From: Metellina segmentata
Taxonomy: Eukaryota > Arthropoda > Arachnida > Araneae > Tetragnathidae
Reading direction: 5' to 3'
Assembly (NCBI GenBank): GCA_947359465.1
Contig: OX375874.1
Coordinates: forward strand, 89,159,672-89,223,671
Length of the DNA stretch: 64,000 nt
Position numbers and translations under genes: made by a program. Position 1 is the first letter of the stretch; each line of letters opens with the position of its first letter. Below, one piece after another: positions 22,420-34,586 of the stretch. The notes beneath the pieces were generated by a model. It did no database searches. It saw only the letters and a list, made by a program, of their open reading frames with translations, and was not told where the DNA came from.

Positions 22420-22875
22420 TTGAAAACTTTTTATTTGACAAACAATTGATTTGACTAATGTTAAACTAACAATTGGTGAATAATTATAAATTTGAGAATT
22501 GTTTAGAATAGTTTGTTTTATATTTGAATGATTTAAACGTGAATTTTGGAAGTGAGTTCAGGATAATCGAGAAGTCAAAGCCTATTAAATAACACAAATT
22601 TTTAAAACCATTCCGTTCATATAATTACATTTGAGTACTATTTTGCATTGCATAGCTAATAAACATTTCATCCAACGCAACTAAAACAGACCGTTCAACG
22701 TAACAACGATACCAACAGATAAGAAAAATTCAATGTCCTCAACTGTCAAATTTCCTTTCACGACATATGCAAGAAAAATTGAACAAATTTTTAAAAACTG
22801 CATAGACATACGAATATTTTGTGAGGATTACTTTGAATTCTCTAGTTCAACATTCCAGTTTTGCCAATGTACGTG

Positions 22876-22947
22876 GGCTCGGTGGCGCAACGGTAGCGCG
22901 TCTGACTCCAGATCAGAAGGTTGCGTGTTCAAATCACGTCCGGGTCA
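22876..22947 (+). tRNA. tRNA-Trp-CCA: tRNA-Trp (CCA), consensus copy
   Basis: Full match to consensus. Counterparts 27108 and 31340 carry U47A, so this copy keeps the older state. Confidence 0.96.
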
Positions 22948-23404
22948 TTGAAAACTTTTTATTTGACAAACAATTGATTTGACTAATGTTAAACTAACAA
23001 TTGGTGAATAATTATAAATTTGGAATTTGTTTAGAATTGTTTGTTTTATATTTGATTGATTTAAACGTGAATTTTGGAAGGGAGTTCAGGATAATCGAGA
23101 AGTCAAAGCCTATTAAATAACACAAATTTTTAAAACCATTCCGTTTATATAATTACATGCGAGTACTATTTTGCATTGGATAGCTAATAGAACATTTCAT
23201 TAAACGCAACTAAAACAGACCGTTCAACGTGAAAACGATACCAACAAATAAGAAAATATCAATGTCCTCAACTGTCAAACTTCCTTTCACGCAATATTCA
23301 AGAAAAATTGAACAAATTTTTAAAAACTGCATAGACATACGAATATTTTGCGAGGATTACTTTGAATTCTCGAGTTCAACATTCCAGTTTTGCTAATGTA
23401 CGTG

Positions 23405-23476
23405 GGCTCGGTGGCGCAACGGTAGCGCGTCTGACTCCAGATCAGAAGGTTGCGTGTTCAAATCACGTCCGGGTCA
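23405..23476 (+). tRNA. tRNA-Trp-CCA: tRNA-Trp (CCA), consensus copy
   Basis: Full match to consensus; counterparts at 27637 and 31869. Confidence 0.96.
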
Positions 23477-23933
23477 TTGAAAACTTTTAATTTGACAAAC
23501 AATTGATTTGACTAATGTTAAACTAACAATTGGTGAATAATTATAAATTTGGAACTTGTTTAGAATTGATTGTTTTATATTTGATTGATTTAAAAGTGAA
23601 TTTCGGAAGTGAGTTCAGGATAATCGAGAAGTCAAAGCCTATTAAATAACACAAATTTTTAAAACCATTCCGTTCACATAATTACATGCGAGTACTATTT
23701 TGCATTGCATAGCTAATAGAACATTTCATCCAACGCAACTAAAACAGACCGTTCAACGTGACAATGATACCAACAAATAAGAAAATATCAATGTCCTCAA
23801 CTGTCAAACTTCCTTTCACGACATATTCAAGAAAAATTGAACAAATTTTTAAAAACTGCATAAACATACGAATATTTTGCGAGAATTACTTTGAATTCTC
23901 ATGTTCAACATTCCAGTGTTGCTAACGTGCGTG

Positions 23934-24005
23934 GGCTCGGTGGAGCAACGGTAGCGCGTCTGACTCCAGATCAGAAGGTTGCGTGTTCAAATCACGTCCG
24001 GGTCA
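23934..24005 (+). tRNA. tRNA-Trp-CCA: tRNA-Trp (CCA), C11A variant
   Basis: C11A breaks C11-G24; counterparts at 28166 and 32398. Followed by TTGCTAACTTTTAATTTGG. Confidence 0.93.
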
Positions 24006-24460
24006 TTGCTAACTTTTAATTTGGCAAACAATTCATTTGACTAATGTTAAACTAACAATTGGTGAATAATTATAAATTTGGAAATTGTTTATAATTGTTT
24101 GTTTTATATTTGATTGATTTAAACGTGAATTTTGGAAGTGAGTTCAGGATAATCGAGAAGTCAAAGCCTATTAAATAACACAAATTTTTAAAACCATTCG
24201 GTTCATATAATTACATGCTAGTACTATTTTGCATTGCATAGCTAATAGAATATTTCATCCAACGCAACTAAAACAGACCGTTCAACGTGAAAACGATACC
24301 AACAAATAAGAAAATATCAATGTCCTCAACTGTCAAACTTCCTTTCACGACATATTCAAGAAAAATTGAACAAATTTTTAAAAACTGCATAGACACGAAT
24401 TTTTTGCGAGGATTACTTTGAATTCTCGAGTTCAACATTCCAGTTTTGCTAATGTACGTG

Positions 24461-24532
24461 GGCTCGGTGGCGCAACGGTAGCGCGTCTGACTCCAGATTA
24501 GAAGGTTGCGTGTTCAAATCACGTCCGGGTCA
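24461..24532 (+). tRNA. tRNA-Trp-CCA: tRNA-Trp (CCA), anticodon-stem wobble C40U
   Basis: C40U turns G30-C40 into a G-U wobble, which is probably tolerated. Counterpart at 28693; this unit is deleted in repeat copy 3. Confidence 0.92.
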
Positions 24533-24989
24533 TTGAAAACTTTTAATTTGACAAACAATTGATTTGACTAATGTTAAACTAACAATTGGTGAATAATTAT
24601 AAATTTGGAACTTGTTTAGAATTGATTGTTTTATATTTGATTGATTTAAAAGTGAATTTTGGAAGTGAGTTCAGGATAATCGAGAAGTCAAAGCCTATTA
24701 ACTAACAGAAATTTTTAAAACCATTCCGTTCATATAATTACATGCGAGTACTATTTTGCATTGCATAGCTAATAGAATATTTCATCCAACGCAACTAAAA
24801 CAGACCGTTCAACGTAACAACGATACCAATAGATAAGAAAAATTCAATGTCCTTAACTGTCAAATTTCCTTTCACGATATATGCAAGAAAAATTGAACAA
24901 ATTTTTAACAACTGCATAACCATACGAATATTTTGCGAGAATTACTTTGAATTCTCATGTTCAACATTCCAGTGTTGCAAACGTGCGTG

Positions 24990-25061
24990 GGCTCGGTGGC
25001 GCAACGGTAGCGCGTCTGACTCCAGATCAGAAGGTTGCGTGTTCAAATCACGTCCGGGTCA
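24990..25061 (+). tRNA. tRNA-Trp-CCA: tRNA-Trp (CCA), consensus copy
   Basis: Full match to consensus; counterparts at 29222, 32927 and 34515. The flank reads TGTTGCAAACGTGCG. Confidence 0.96.
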
Positions 25062-25517
25062 TTGCAAACTTTTAATTTGGCAAACAATTCATTTGACTAA
25101 TGTTAAACTAACAATTGGTGAATAATTATAAATTTGCAAATTGTTTAGAATAGTTTGTTTTATATTTGATTGATTTAAACGTGAATTTTGGAAGTGAGTT
25201 CAGGATAATCGAGAAGTCAAAGCCTATTAAATAACACAAATTTTTAAAACCATTCCGTTCATATAATTACATTCGAGTACTATTTTGCATTGCATAGCTA
25301 ATAAACATTTCATCCAACGCAACTAAAACAGACCGTTCAACGTAACAACGATACCAACAGATAAGAAAAATTCAATGTCCTCAACTGTCAAATTTCCTTT
25401 CACGACATATGCAAGAAAAATTGAACAAATTTTTAAAAACTGCATAGACATACGAATATTTTGCGAGGATTACTTTGAATTCTCGAGTTCAACATTCCAG
25501 TTTTGCTAATGTACGTG

Positions 25518-25589
25518 GGCTCGGTGGCGCAACGGTAGCGCGTCTAACTCCAGATCAGAAGGTTGCGTGTTCAAATCACGTCCGGGTCA
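25518..25589 (+). tRNA. tRNA-Trp-CCA: tRNA-Trp (CCA), anticodon-stem variant G30A
   Basis: G30A gives an A-C mismatch with C40. Carried by four copies (25518, 29750, 33455, 35043). Confidence 0.9.
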
Positions 25590-26046
25590 TTGAAAACTTT
25601 TTATTTGACAAACAATTGATTTGACTAATGTTAAACTAACAATTGGTGAATAATTATAAATTTGGAACTTGTTTAGAATTGTTTGTTTTATATTTGATCG
25701 ATTTAAACGTGAATTTTGGAAGTGAGTTCAGGATAATCGAGAAGTCAAAGCCTATTAAATAACATAAATTTTTAAAACCATTCCGTTCATATAATTACAT
25801 GCGAGTACTATTTTGCATTGCATAGCTAATAGAATATTTCATCCAACGCAACTAAAACAGACCGTTCAACGTAACAACGATACCAATAGATAAGAAAAAT
25901 TCAATGTCCTTAACTGTCAAATTTCCTTTCACGATATATGCAAGAAAAATTGAACAAATTTTTAACAACTGCATAACCATACGAATATTTTGCGAGAATT
26001 ACTTTGAATTCTCATGTTCAACATTCCAGTGTTGCTAACGTCCGTG

Positions 26047-26118
26047 GGCTCGGTGGCGCATCGGTAGCGCGTCTGACTCCAGATCAGAAGGTTGCGTGTT
26101 CAAATTACGTCCGAGTCA
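26047..26118 (+). tRNA. tRNA-Trp-CCA: tRNA-Trp (CCA), A15U, C61U, G69A
   Basis: G69A improves U4-A69, while A15U and C61U disturb the core and the B box. Counterparts at 21287 and 30279. Confidence 0.88.
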
Positions 26119-26577
26119 TTGAAAAATTTTAATTTGACAAACGATTCTTTTGACTAATGTTAAACTAACAATTGGTGAATAATTACAAATTTGAAAATTG
26201 TTTAGAATTGTTTGTTTTATATTTGATTGATTTATAAACGTGAATTTTGGAAGTGAGTTCAGGATAATCGAGAAGTCAAAGCCTATTAAATAACACAAAT
26301 TTTTAAAACCATTCCGTTCATATAATTACATGCGAGTACTATTTTGCATTGCATAGCTAATAGAACATTTCATCCAACGCAACTAAAACAGACCGTTCAA
26401 CGTAACAACGATACCAATTGATAAGAAAAATTCAATGTCCTTAACTGTCAAATTTCCTTTCACGACATATGCAAGAAAAATTGAACAAATTTTTAACAAC
26501 TGCATAACCATACGAATATTTTGCGAGAATTACTTTGAATTCTCATGTTCAACATTCCAGTGTTGCTAACGTGCGTG

Positions 26578-26649
26578 GGCTCGGTGGCGCAACGGTAGCG
26601 CGTCTGACTCCAGATCAGAAGGTTGCGTGTTCAAATCACGTCCGGGTCA
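26578..26649 (+). tRNA. tRNA-Trp-CCA: tRNA-Trp (CCA), consensus copy
   Basis: Full match to consensus; counterparts at 21818 and 30810. Confidence 0.96.
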
Positions 26650-27107
26650 TTGCAAACTTTTAATTTGGCAAACAATTCATTTGACTAATGTTAAACTAAC
26701 AATTGGTGAATAATTATAAATTTGAAAATTGTTTAGAATAGTTTGTTTTATATTTGATTGATTTATAAACGTGAATTTTGGAAGTGAGTTCAGGATAATC
26801 GAGAAGTCAAAGCCTATTAAATAACACAAATTTTTAAAACCATTCCGTTCATATAATTACATTTGAGTACTATTTTGCATTGCATAGCTAATAAACATTT
26901 CATCCAACGCAACTAAAACAGACCGTTCAACGTAACAACGATACCAACAGATAAGAAAAATTCAATGTCCTCAACTGTCAAATTTCCTTTCACGACATAT
27001 GCAAGAAAAATTGAACAAATTTTTAAAAACTGCATAGACATACGAATATTTTGTGAGGATTACTTTGAATTCTCTAGTTCAACATTCCAGTTTTGCCAAT
27101 GTACGTG

Positions 27108-27179
27108 GGCTCGGTGGCGCAACGGTAGCGCGTCTGACTCCAGATCAGAAGGATGCGTGTTCAAATCACGTCCGGGTCA
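27108..27179 (+). tRNA. tRNA-Trp-CCA: tRNA-Trp (CCA), variable-loop variant U47A
   Basis: U47A in the unpaired variable loop, likely harmless. Shared only with 31340, which dates it before the copy 2 to copy 3 duplication. Confidence 0.94.
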
Positions 27180-27636
27180 TTGAAAACTTTTTATTTGACA
27201 AACAATTGATTTGACTAATGTTAAACTAACAATTGGTGAATAATTATAAATTTGGAATTTGTTTAGAATTGTTTGTTTTATATTTGATTGATTTAAACGT
27301 GAATTTTGGAAGGGAGTTCAGGATAATCGAGAAGTCAAAGCCTATTAAATAACACAAATTTTTAAAACCATTCCGTTTATATAATTACATGCGAGTACTA
27401 TTTTGCATTGGATAGCTAATAGAACATTTCATTAAACGCAACTAAAACAGACCGTTCAACGTGAAAACGATACCAACAAATAAGAAAATATCAATGTCCT
27501 CAACTGTCAAACTTCCTTTCACGCAATATTCAAGAAAAATTGAACAAATTTTTAAAAACTGCATAGACATACGAATATTTTGCGAGGATTACTTTGAATT
27601 CTCGAGTTCAACATTCCAGTTTTGCTAATGTACGTG

Positions 27637-27708
27637 GGCTCGGTGGCGCAACGGTAGCGCGTCTGACTCCAGATCAGAAGGTTGCGTGTTCAAATCACGT
27701 CCGGGTCA
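27637..27708 (+). tRNA. tRNA-Trp-CCA: tRNA-Trp (CCA), consensus copy
   Basis: Full match to consensus; counterparts at 23405 and 31869. Confidence 0.96.
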
Positions 27709-28165
27709 TTGAAAACTTTTAATTTGACAAACAATTGATTTGACTAATGTTAAACTAACAATTGGTGAATAATTATAAATTTGGAACTTGTTTAGAATTG
27801 ATTGTTTTATATTTGATTGATTTAAAAGTGAATTTCGGAAGTGAGTTCAGGATAATCGAGAAGTCAAAGCCTATTAAATAACACAAATTTTTAAAACCAT
27901 TCCGTTCACATAATTACATGCGAGTACTATTTTGCATTGCATAGCTAATAGAACATTTCATCCAACGCAACTAAAACAGACCGTTCAACGTGACAATGAT
28001 ACCAACAAATAAGAAAATATCAATGTCCTCAACTGTCAAACTTCCTTTCACGACATATTCAAGAAAAATTGAACAAATTTTTAAAAACTGCATAAACATA
28101 CGAATATTTTGCGAGAATTACTTTGAATTCTCATGTTCAACATTCCAGTGTTGCTAACGTGCGTG

Positions 28166-28237
28166 GGCTCGGTGGAGCAACGGTAGCGCGTCTGACTCCA
28201 GATCAGAAGGTTGCGTGTTCAAATCACGTCCGGGTCA
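28166..28237 (+). tRNA. tRNA-Trp-CCA: tRNA-Trp (CCA), C11A variant
   Basis: C11A breaks C11-G24; counterparts at 23934 and 32398. Confidence 0.93.
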
Positions 28238-28692
28238 TTGCTAACTTTTAATTTGGCAAACAATTCATTTGACTAATGTTAAACTAACAATTGGTGAATA
28301 ATTATAAATTTGGAAATTGTTTATAATTGTTTGTTTTATATTTGATTGATTTAAACGTGAATTTTGGAAGTGAGTTCAGGATAATCGAGAAGTCAAAGCC
28401 TATTAAATAACACAAATTTTTAAAACCATTCGGTTCATATAATTACATGCTAGTACTATTTTGCATTGCATAGCTAATAGAATATTTCATCCAACGCAAC
28501 TAAAACAGACCGTTCAACGTGAAAACGATACCAACAAATAAGAAAATATCAATGTCCTCAACTGTCAAACTTCCTTTCACGACATATTCAAGAAAAATTG
28601 AACAAATTTTTAAAAACTGCATAGACACGAATTTTTTGCGAGGATTACTTTGAATTCTCGAGTTCAACATTCCAGTTTTGCTAATGTACGTG

Positions 28693-28764
28693 GGCTCGGT
28701 GGCGCAACGGTAGCGCGTCTGACTCCAGATTAGAAGGTTGCGTGTTCAAATCACGTCCGGGTCA
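28693..28764 (+). tRNA. tRNA-Trp-CCA: tRNA-Trp (CCA), anticodon-stem wobble C40U
   Basis: G30-U40 wobble; counterpart of 24461, absent from repeat copy 3. Confidence 0.92.
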
Positions 28765-29221
28765 TTGAAAACTTTTAATTTGACAAACAATTGATTTGAC
28801 TAATGTTAAACTAACAATTGGTGAATAATTATAAATTTGGAACTTGTTTAGAATTGATTGTTTTATATTTGATTGATTTAAAAGTGAATTTTGGAAGTGA
28901 GTTCAGGATAATCGAGAAGTCAAAGCCTATTAACTAACAGAAATTTTTAAAACCATTCCGTTCATATAATTACATGCGAGTACTATTTTGCATTGCATAG
29001 CTAATAGAATATTTCATCCAACGCAACTAAAACAGACCGTTCAACGTAACAACGATACCAATAGATAAGAAAAATTCAATGTCCTTAACTGTCAAATTTC
29101 CTTTCACGATATATGCAAGAAAAATTGAACAAATTTTTAACAACTGCATAACCATACGAATATTTTGCGAGAATTACTTTGAATTCTCATGTTCAACATT
29201 CCAGTGTTGCAAACGTGCGTG

Positions 29222-29293
29222 GGCTCGGTGGCGCAACGGTAGCGCGTCTGACTCCAGATCAGAAGGTTGCGTGTTCAAATCACGTCCGGGTCA
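29222..29293 (+). tRNA. tRNA-Trp-CCA: tRNA-Trp (CCA), consensus copy
   Basis: Full match to consensus; counterpart of 24990. Confidence 0.96.
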
Positions 29294-29749
29294 TTGCAAA
29301 CTTTTAATTTGGCAAACAATTCATTTGACTAATGTTAAACTAACAATTGGTGAATAATTATAAATTTGCAAATTGTTTAGAATAGTTTGTTTTATATTTG
29401 ATTGATTTAAACGTGAATTTTGGAAGTGAGTTCAGGATAATCGAGAAGTCAAAGCCTATTAAATAACACAAATTTTTAAAACCATTCCGTTCATATAATT
29501 ACATTCGAGTACTATTTTGCATTGCATAGCTAATAAACATTTCATCCAACGCAACTAAAACAGACCGTTCAACGTAACAACGATACCAACAGATAAGAAA
29601 AATTCAATGTCCTCAACTGTCAAATTTCCTTTCACGACATATGCAAGAAAAATTGAACAAATTTTTAAAAACTGCATAGACATACGAATATTTTGCGAGG
29701 ATTACTTTGAATTCTCGAGTTCAACATTCCAGTTTTGCTAATGTACGTG

Positions 29750-29821
29750 GGCTCGGTGGCGCAACGGTAGCGCGTCTAACTCCAGATCAGAAGGTTGCGT
29801 GTTCAAATCACGTCCGGGTCA
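29750..29821 (+). tRNA. tRNA-Trp-CCA: tRNA-Trp (CCA), anticodon-stem variant G30A
   Basis: A30-C40 mismatch; counterpart of 25518. Confidence 0.9.
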
Positions 29822-30278
29822 TTGAAAACTTTTTATTTGACAAACAATTGATTTGACTAATGTTAAACTAACAATTGGTGAATAATTATAAATTTGGAAC
29901 TTGTTTAGAATTGTTTGTTTTATATTTGATCGATTTAAACGTGAATTTTGGAAGTGAGTTCAGGATAATCGAGAAGTCAAAGCCTATTAAATAACATAAA
30001 TTTTTAAAACCATTCCGTTCATATAATTACATGCGAGTACTATTTTGCATTGCATAGCTAATAGAATATTTCATCCAACGCAACTAAAACAGACCGTTCA
30101 ACGTAACAACGATACCAATAGATAAGAAAAATTCAATGTCCTTAACTGTCAAATTTCCTTTCACGATATATGCAAGAAAAATTGAACAAATTTTTAACAA
30201 CTGCATAACCATACGAATATTTTGCGAGAATTACTTTGAATTCTCATGTTCAACATTCCAGTGTTGCTAACGTCCGTG

Positions 30279-30350
30279 GGCTCGGTGGCGCATCGGTAGC
30301 GCGTCTGACTCCAGATCAGAAGGTTGCGTGTTCAAATTACGTCCGAGTCA
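30279..30350 (+). tRNA. tRNA-Trp-CCA: tRNA-Trp (CCA), A15U, C61U, G69A
   Basis: Same changes as 26047, its counterpart 4,232 bp upstream. Confidence 0.88.
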
Positions 30351-30809
30351 TTGAAAAATTTTAATTTGACAAACGATTCTTTTGACTAATGTTAAACTAA
30401 CAATTGGTGAATAATTACAAATTTGAAAATTGTTTAGAATTGTTTGTTTTATATTTGATTGATTTATAAACGTGAATTTTGGAAGTGAGTTCAGGATAAT
30501 CGAGAAGTCAAAGCCTATTAAATAACACAAATTTTTAAAACCATTCCGTTCATATAATTACATGCGAGTACTATTTTGCATTGCATAGCTAATAGAACAT
30601 TTCATCCAACGCAACTAAAACAGACCGTTCAACGTAACAACGATACCAATTGATAAGAAAAATTCAATGTCCTTAACTGTCAAATTTCCTTTCACGACAT
30701 ATGCAAGAAAAATTGAACAAATTTTTAACAACTGCATAACCATACGAATATTTTGCGAGAATTACTTTGAATTCTCATGTTCAACATTCCAGTGTTGCTA
30801 ACGTGCGTG

Positions 30810-30881
30810 GGCTCGGTGGCGCAACGGTAGCGCGTCTGACTCCAGATCAGAAGGTTGCGTGTTCAAATCACGTCCGGGTCA
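30810..30881 (+). tRNA. tRNA-Trp-CCA: tRNA-Trp (CCA), consensus copy
   Basis: Full match to consensus; counterpart of 26578. Confidence 0.96.
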
Positions 30882-31339
30882 TTGCAAACTTTTAATTTGG
30901 CAAACAATTCATTTGACTAATGTTAAACTAACAATTGGTGAATAATTATAAATTTGAAAATTGTTTAGAATAGTTTGTTTTATATTTGATTGATTTATAA
31001 ACGTGAATTTTGGAAGTGAGTTCAGGATAATCGAGAAGTCAAAGCCTATTAAATAACACAAATTTTTAAAACCATTCCGTTCATATAATTACATTTGAGT
31101 ACTATTTTGCATTGCATAGCTAATAAACATTTCATCCAACGCAACTAAAACAGACCGTTCAACGTAACAACGATACCAACAGATAAGAAAAATTCAATGT
31201 CCTCAACTGTCAAATTTCCTTTCACGACATATGCAAGAAAAATTGAACAAATTTTTAAAAACTGCATAGACATACGAATATTTTGTGAGGATTACTTTGA
31301 ATTCTCTAGTTCAACATTCCAGTTTTGCCAATGTACGTG

Positions 31340-31411
31340 GGCTCGGTGGCGCAACGGTAGCGCGTCTGACTCCAGATCAGAAGGATGCGTGTTCAAATCA
31401 CGTCCGGGTCA
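31340..31411 (+). tRNA. tRNA-Trp-CCA: tRNA-Trp (CCA), variable-loop variant U47A
   Basis: U47A as in 27108; likely harmless. Confidence 0.94.
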
Positions 31412-31868
31412 TTGAAAACTTTTTATTTGACAAACAATTGATTTGACTAATGTTAAACTAACAATTGGTGAATAATTATAAATTTGGAATTTGTTTAGAA
31501 TTGTTTGTTTTATATTTGATTGATTTAAACGTGAATTTTGGAAGGGAGTTCAGGATAATCGAGAAGTCAAAGCCTATTAAATAACACAAATTTTTAAAAC
31601 CATTCCGTTTATATAATTACATGCGAGTACTATTTTGCATTGGATAGCTAATAGAACATTTCATTAAACGCAACTAAAACAGACCGTTCAACGTGAAAAC
31701 GATACCAACAAATAAGAAAATATCAATGTCCTCAACTGTCAAACTTCCTTTCACGCAATATTCAAGAAAAATTGAACAAATTTTTAAAAACTGCATAGAC
31801 ATACGAATATTTTGCGAGGATTACTTTGAATTCTCGAGTTCAACATTCCAGTTTTGCTAATGTACGTG

Positions 31869-31940
31869 GGCTCGGTGGCGCAACGGTAGCGCGTCTGACT
31901 CCAGATCAGAAGGTTGCGTGTTCAAATCACGTCCGGGTCA
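31869..31940 (+). tRNA. tRNA-Trp-CCA: tRNA-Trp (CCA), consensus copy
   Basis: Full match to consensus; counterpart of 27637. Confidence 0.96.
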
Positions 31941-32397
31941 TTGAAAACTTTTAATTTGACAAACAATTGATTTGACTAATGTTAAACTAACAATTGGTGA
32001 ATAATTATAAATTTGGAACTTGTTTAGAATTGATTGTTTTATATTTGATTGATTTAAAAGTGAATTTCGGAAGTGAGTTCAGGATAATCGAGAAGTCAAA
32101 GCCTATTAAATAACACAAATTTTTAAAACCATTCCGTTCACATAATTACATGCGAGTACTATTTTGCATTGCATAGCTAATAGAACATTTCATCCAACGC
32201 AACTAAAACAGACCGTTCAACGTGACAATGATACCAACAAATAAGAAAATATCAATGTCCTCAACTGTCAAACTTCCTTTCACGACATATTCAAGAAAAA
32301 TTGAACAAATTTTTAAAAACTGCATAAACATACGAATATTTTGCGAGAATTACTTTGAATTCTCATGTTCAACATTCCAGTGTTGCTAACGTGCGTG

Positions 32398-32469
32398 GGC
32401 TCGGTGGAGCAACGGTAGCGCGTCTGACTCCAGATCAGAAGGTTGCGTGTTCAAATCACGTCCGGGTCA
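32398..32469 (+). tRNA. tRNA-Trp-CCA: tRNA-Trp (CCA), C11A variant
   Basis: C11A breaks C11-G24; counterpart of 28166. The next unit joins directly to the 29222-type unit, one unit being lost. Confidence 0.93.
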
Positions 32470-32926
32470 TTGCTAACTTTTAATTTGGCAAACAATTCAT
32501 TTGACTAATGTTAAACTAACAATTGGTGAATAATTATAAATTTGGAAATTGTTTATAATTGTTTGTTTTATATTTGATTGATTTAAACGTGAATTTTGGA
32601 AGTGAGTTCAGGATAATCGAGAAGTCAAAGCCTATTAAATAACACAAATTTTTAAAACCATTCCGTTCATATAATTACATGCTAGTACTATTTTGCATTG
32701 CATAGCTAATAGAATATTTCATCCAACGCAACTAAAACAGACCGTTCAACGTGAAAACGATACCAACAAATAAGAAAATATCAATGTCCTTAACTGTCAA
32801 ATTTCCTTTCACGATATATGCAAGAAAAATTGAACAAATTTTTAACAACTGCATAACCATACGAATATTTTGCGAGAATTACTTTGAATTCTCATGTTCA
32901 ACATTCCAGTGTTGCAAACGTGCGTG

Positions 32927-32998
32927 GGCTCGGTGGCGCAACGGTAGCGCGTCTGACTCCAGATCAGAAGGTTGCGTGTTCAAATCACGTCCGGGTCA
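32927..32998 (+). tRNA. tRNA-Trp-CCA: tRNA-Trp (CCA), consensus copy
   Basis: Full match to consensus. Its upstream spacer is a hybrid, GAAAACGATACC...AAAATATC joined to the CCTTAACTG class, which marks the deletion junction. Confidence 0.96.
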
Positions 32999-33454
32999 TT
33001 GCAAACTTTTAATTTGGCAAACAATTCATTTGACTAATGTTAAACTAACAATTGGTGAATAATTATAAATTTGCAAATTGTTTAGAATAGTTTGTTTTAT
33101 ATTTGATTGATTTAAACGTGAATTTTGGAAGTGAGTTCAGGATAATCGAGAAGTCAAAGCCTATTAAATAACACAAATTTTTAAAACCATTCCGTTCATA
33201 TAATTACATTCGAGTACTATTTTGCATTGCATAGCTAATAAACATTTCATCCAACGCAACTAAAACAGACCGTTCAACGTAACAACGATACCAACAGATA
33301 AGAAAAATTCAATGTCCTCAACTGTCAAATTTCCTTTCACGACATATGCAAGAAAAATTGAACAAATTTTTAAAAACTGCATAGACATACGAATATTTTG
33401 CGAGGATTACTTTGAATTCTCGAGTTCAACATTCCAGTTTTGCTAATGTACGTG

Positions 33455-33526
33455 GGCTCGGTGGCGCAACGGTAGCGCGTCTAACTCCAGATCAGAAGGT
33501 TGCGTGTTCAAATCACGTCCGGGTCA
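33455..33526 (+). tRNA. tRNA-Trp-CCA: tRNA-Trp (CCA), anticodon-stem variant G30A
   Basis: A30-C40 mismatch; counterparts at 29750 and 35043. Confidence 0.9.
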
Positions 33527-33983
33527 TTGAAAACTTTTTATTTGACAAACAATTGATTTGACTAATGTTAAACTAACAATTGGTGAATAATTATAAATTT
33601 GGAACTTGTTTAGAATTGTTTGTTTTATATTTGATTGATTTAAACGTGAATTTTGGAAGTGAGTTCAGGATAATCGAGAAGTCAAAGCCTATTAAATAAC
33701 ATAAATTTTTAAAACCATTCCGTTCATATAATTACATGCGAGTACTATTTTGCATTGCATAGCTAATTGAATATTTCATCCAACGCAACTAAAACAGACC
33801 GTTCAACGTAACAACGATACCAATAGATAAGAAAAATTCAATGTCCTTAACTGTCAAATTTCCTTTCACGATATATGCAAGAAAAATTGAACAAATTTTT
33901 AACAACTGCATAACCATACGAATATTTTGCGAGAATTACTTTGAATTCTCATGTTCAACATTCCAGTGTTGCTAACGTGCGTG

Positions 33984-34055
33984 GGCTCGGTGGCGCAACG
34001 GTAGCGCGTCTGATTCCAGATCAGAAGGTTGCGTGTTCAAATCACGTCCGGGTCA
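33984..34055 (+). tRNA. tRNA-Trp-CCA: tRNA-Trp (CCA), loop variant C32U
   Basis: C32U only. Followed by AATGAAAACTTTTTATTTG, a five-T terminator typical of this subfamily. Counterpart at 35572. Confidence 0.94.
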
Positions 34056-34514
34056 ATGAAAACTTTTTATTTGTTAAACAATTGATTTGACTAATGTTAA
34101 ACTAACAATTGGTGAATAATTATATATTTGGAAATTGTTTAGAATTGTATGTTTTATATTTGATTGTGATTTAAACGTGAATTTTGGAAGTGAGTTCAGG
34201 ATAATCGAGAAGTCAAAGCCTATTAAATAACACAAATTTTTAAAACCATTCCGTTCATATAATTACATGCTAGTACTATTTTGCATTGCATAGCTAATAG
34301 AATATTTCATCCAACGCAACTAAAACAGACCGTTCAACGTGAAAACGATACCAACAAATAAGAAAATATCAATGTCCTTAACTGTCAAATTTCCTTTCAC
34401 GATATATGCAAGAAAAATTGAACAAATTTTTAACAACTGCATAACCATACGAATATTTTGCGAGAATTACTTTGAATTCTCATGTTCAACATTCCAGTGT
34501 TGCAAACGTGCGTG

Positions 34515-34586
34515 GGCTCGGTGGCGCAACGGTAGCGCGTCTGACTCCAGATCAGAAGGTTGCGTGTTCAAATCACGTCCGGGTCA
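34515..34586 (+). tRNA. tRNA-Trp-CCA: tRNA-Trp (CCA), consensus copy
   Basis: Full match to consensus; carries the hybrid upstream spacer of 32927, copied 1,588 bp downstream. Confidence 0.96.

Larger units (their letters stand above)
21185..25940 (+). repeat. Higher-order repeat, copy 1 of three (9 units)
   Basis: First of three copies of an ordered set of variant units: A15U+C61U+G69A (21287), C11A (23934), C40U (24461) and G30A (25518). It holds one unit, with the tRNA at 22348, that the later copies lack. Its offset to copy 2 is therefore 4,760 bp at the start and 4,232 bp after that unit. Boundaries are approximate. Confidence 0.88.
25945..30176 (+). repeat. Higher-order repeat, copy 2 of three (8 units, 4,232 bp)
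   Basis: Near-identical to copy 1 without the unit at 22348. It shares the private U47A change (27108 and 31340) with copy 3 but not with copy 1 (22876), which shows that copies 2 and 3 separated most recently. Confidence 0.9.
30177..33900 (+). repeat. Higher-order repeat, copy 3 of three (one unit lost)
   Basis: Matches copy 2 at an offset of 4,232 bp up to the C11A tRNA at 32398. It then lacks the unit whose tRNA is C40U (28693 in copy 2), and the offset drops to 3,705 bp for the tRNAs at 32927 and 33455. The deletion junction lies between about 32700 and 32790. Confidence 0.88.
32600..34187 (+). repeat. 3-unit tandem duplication, copy 1 (1,588 bp)
   Basis: Units with tRNAs at 32927, 33455 (G30A) and 33984 (C32U) recur 1,588 bp later at 34515, 35043 and 35572. 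The long spacer stretches compared look identical, so this duplication is recent. Boundaries are approximate. Confidence 0.88.

Noticed and set aside
24847..25125. Open reading frames on the + strand crossing the tRNA (also 22733-22951, 26965-27183, 29079-29357, 31197-31415, 32751-33062, 34339-34650, 56068-56346, 60825-61103, 62413-62691, 63470-63703)
   Set aside because: They are the same spacer-plus-tRNA sequence read in one frame; the segment WRNGSASDSRSEGC is simply the translated tRNA gene. They occur only where a unit happens to lack a stop, and synonymous-site bias or a start context is not evident.
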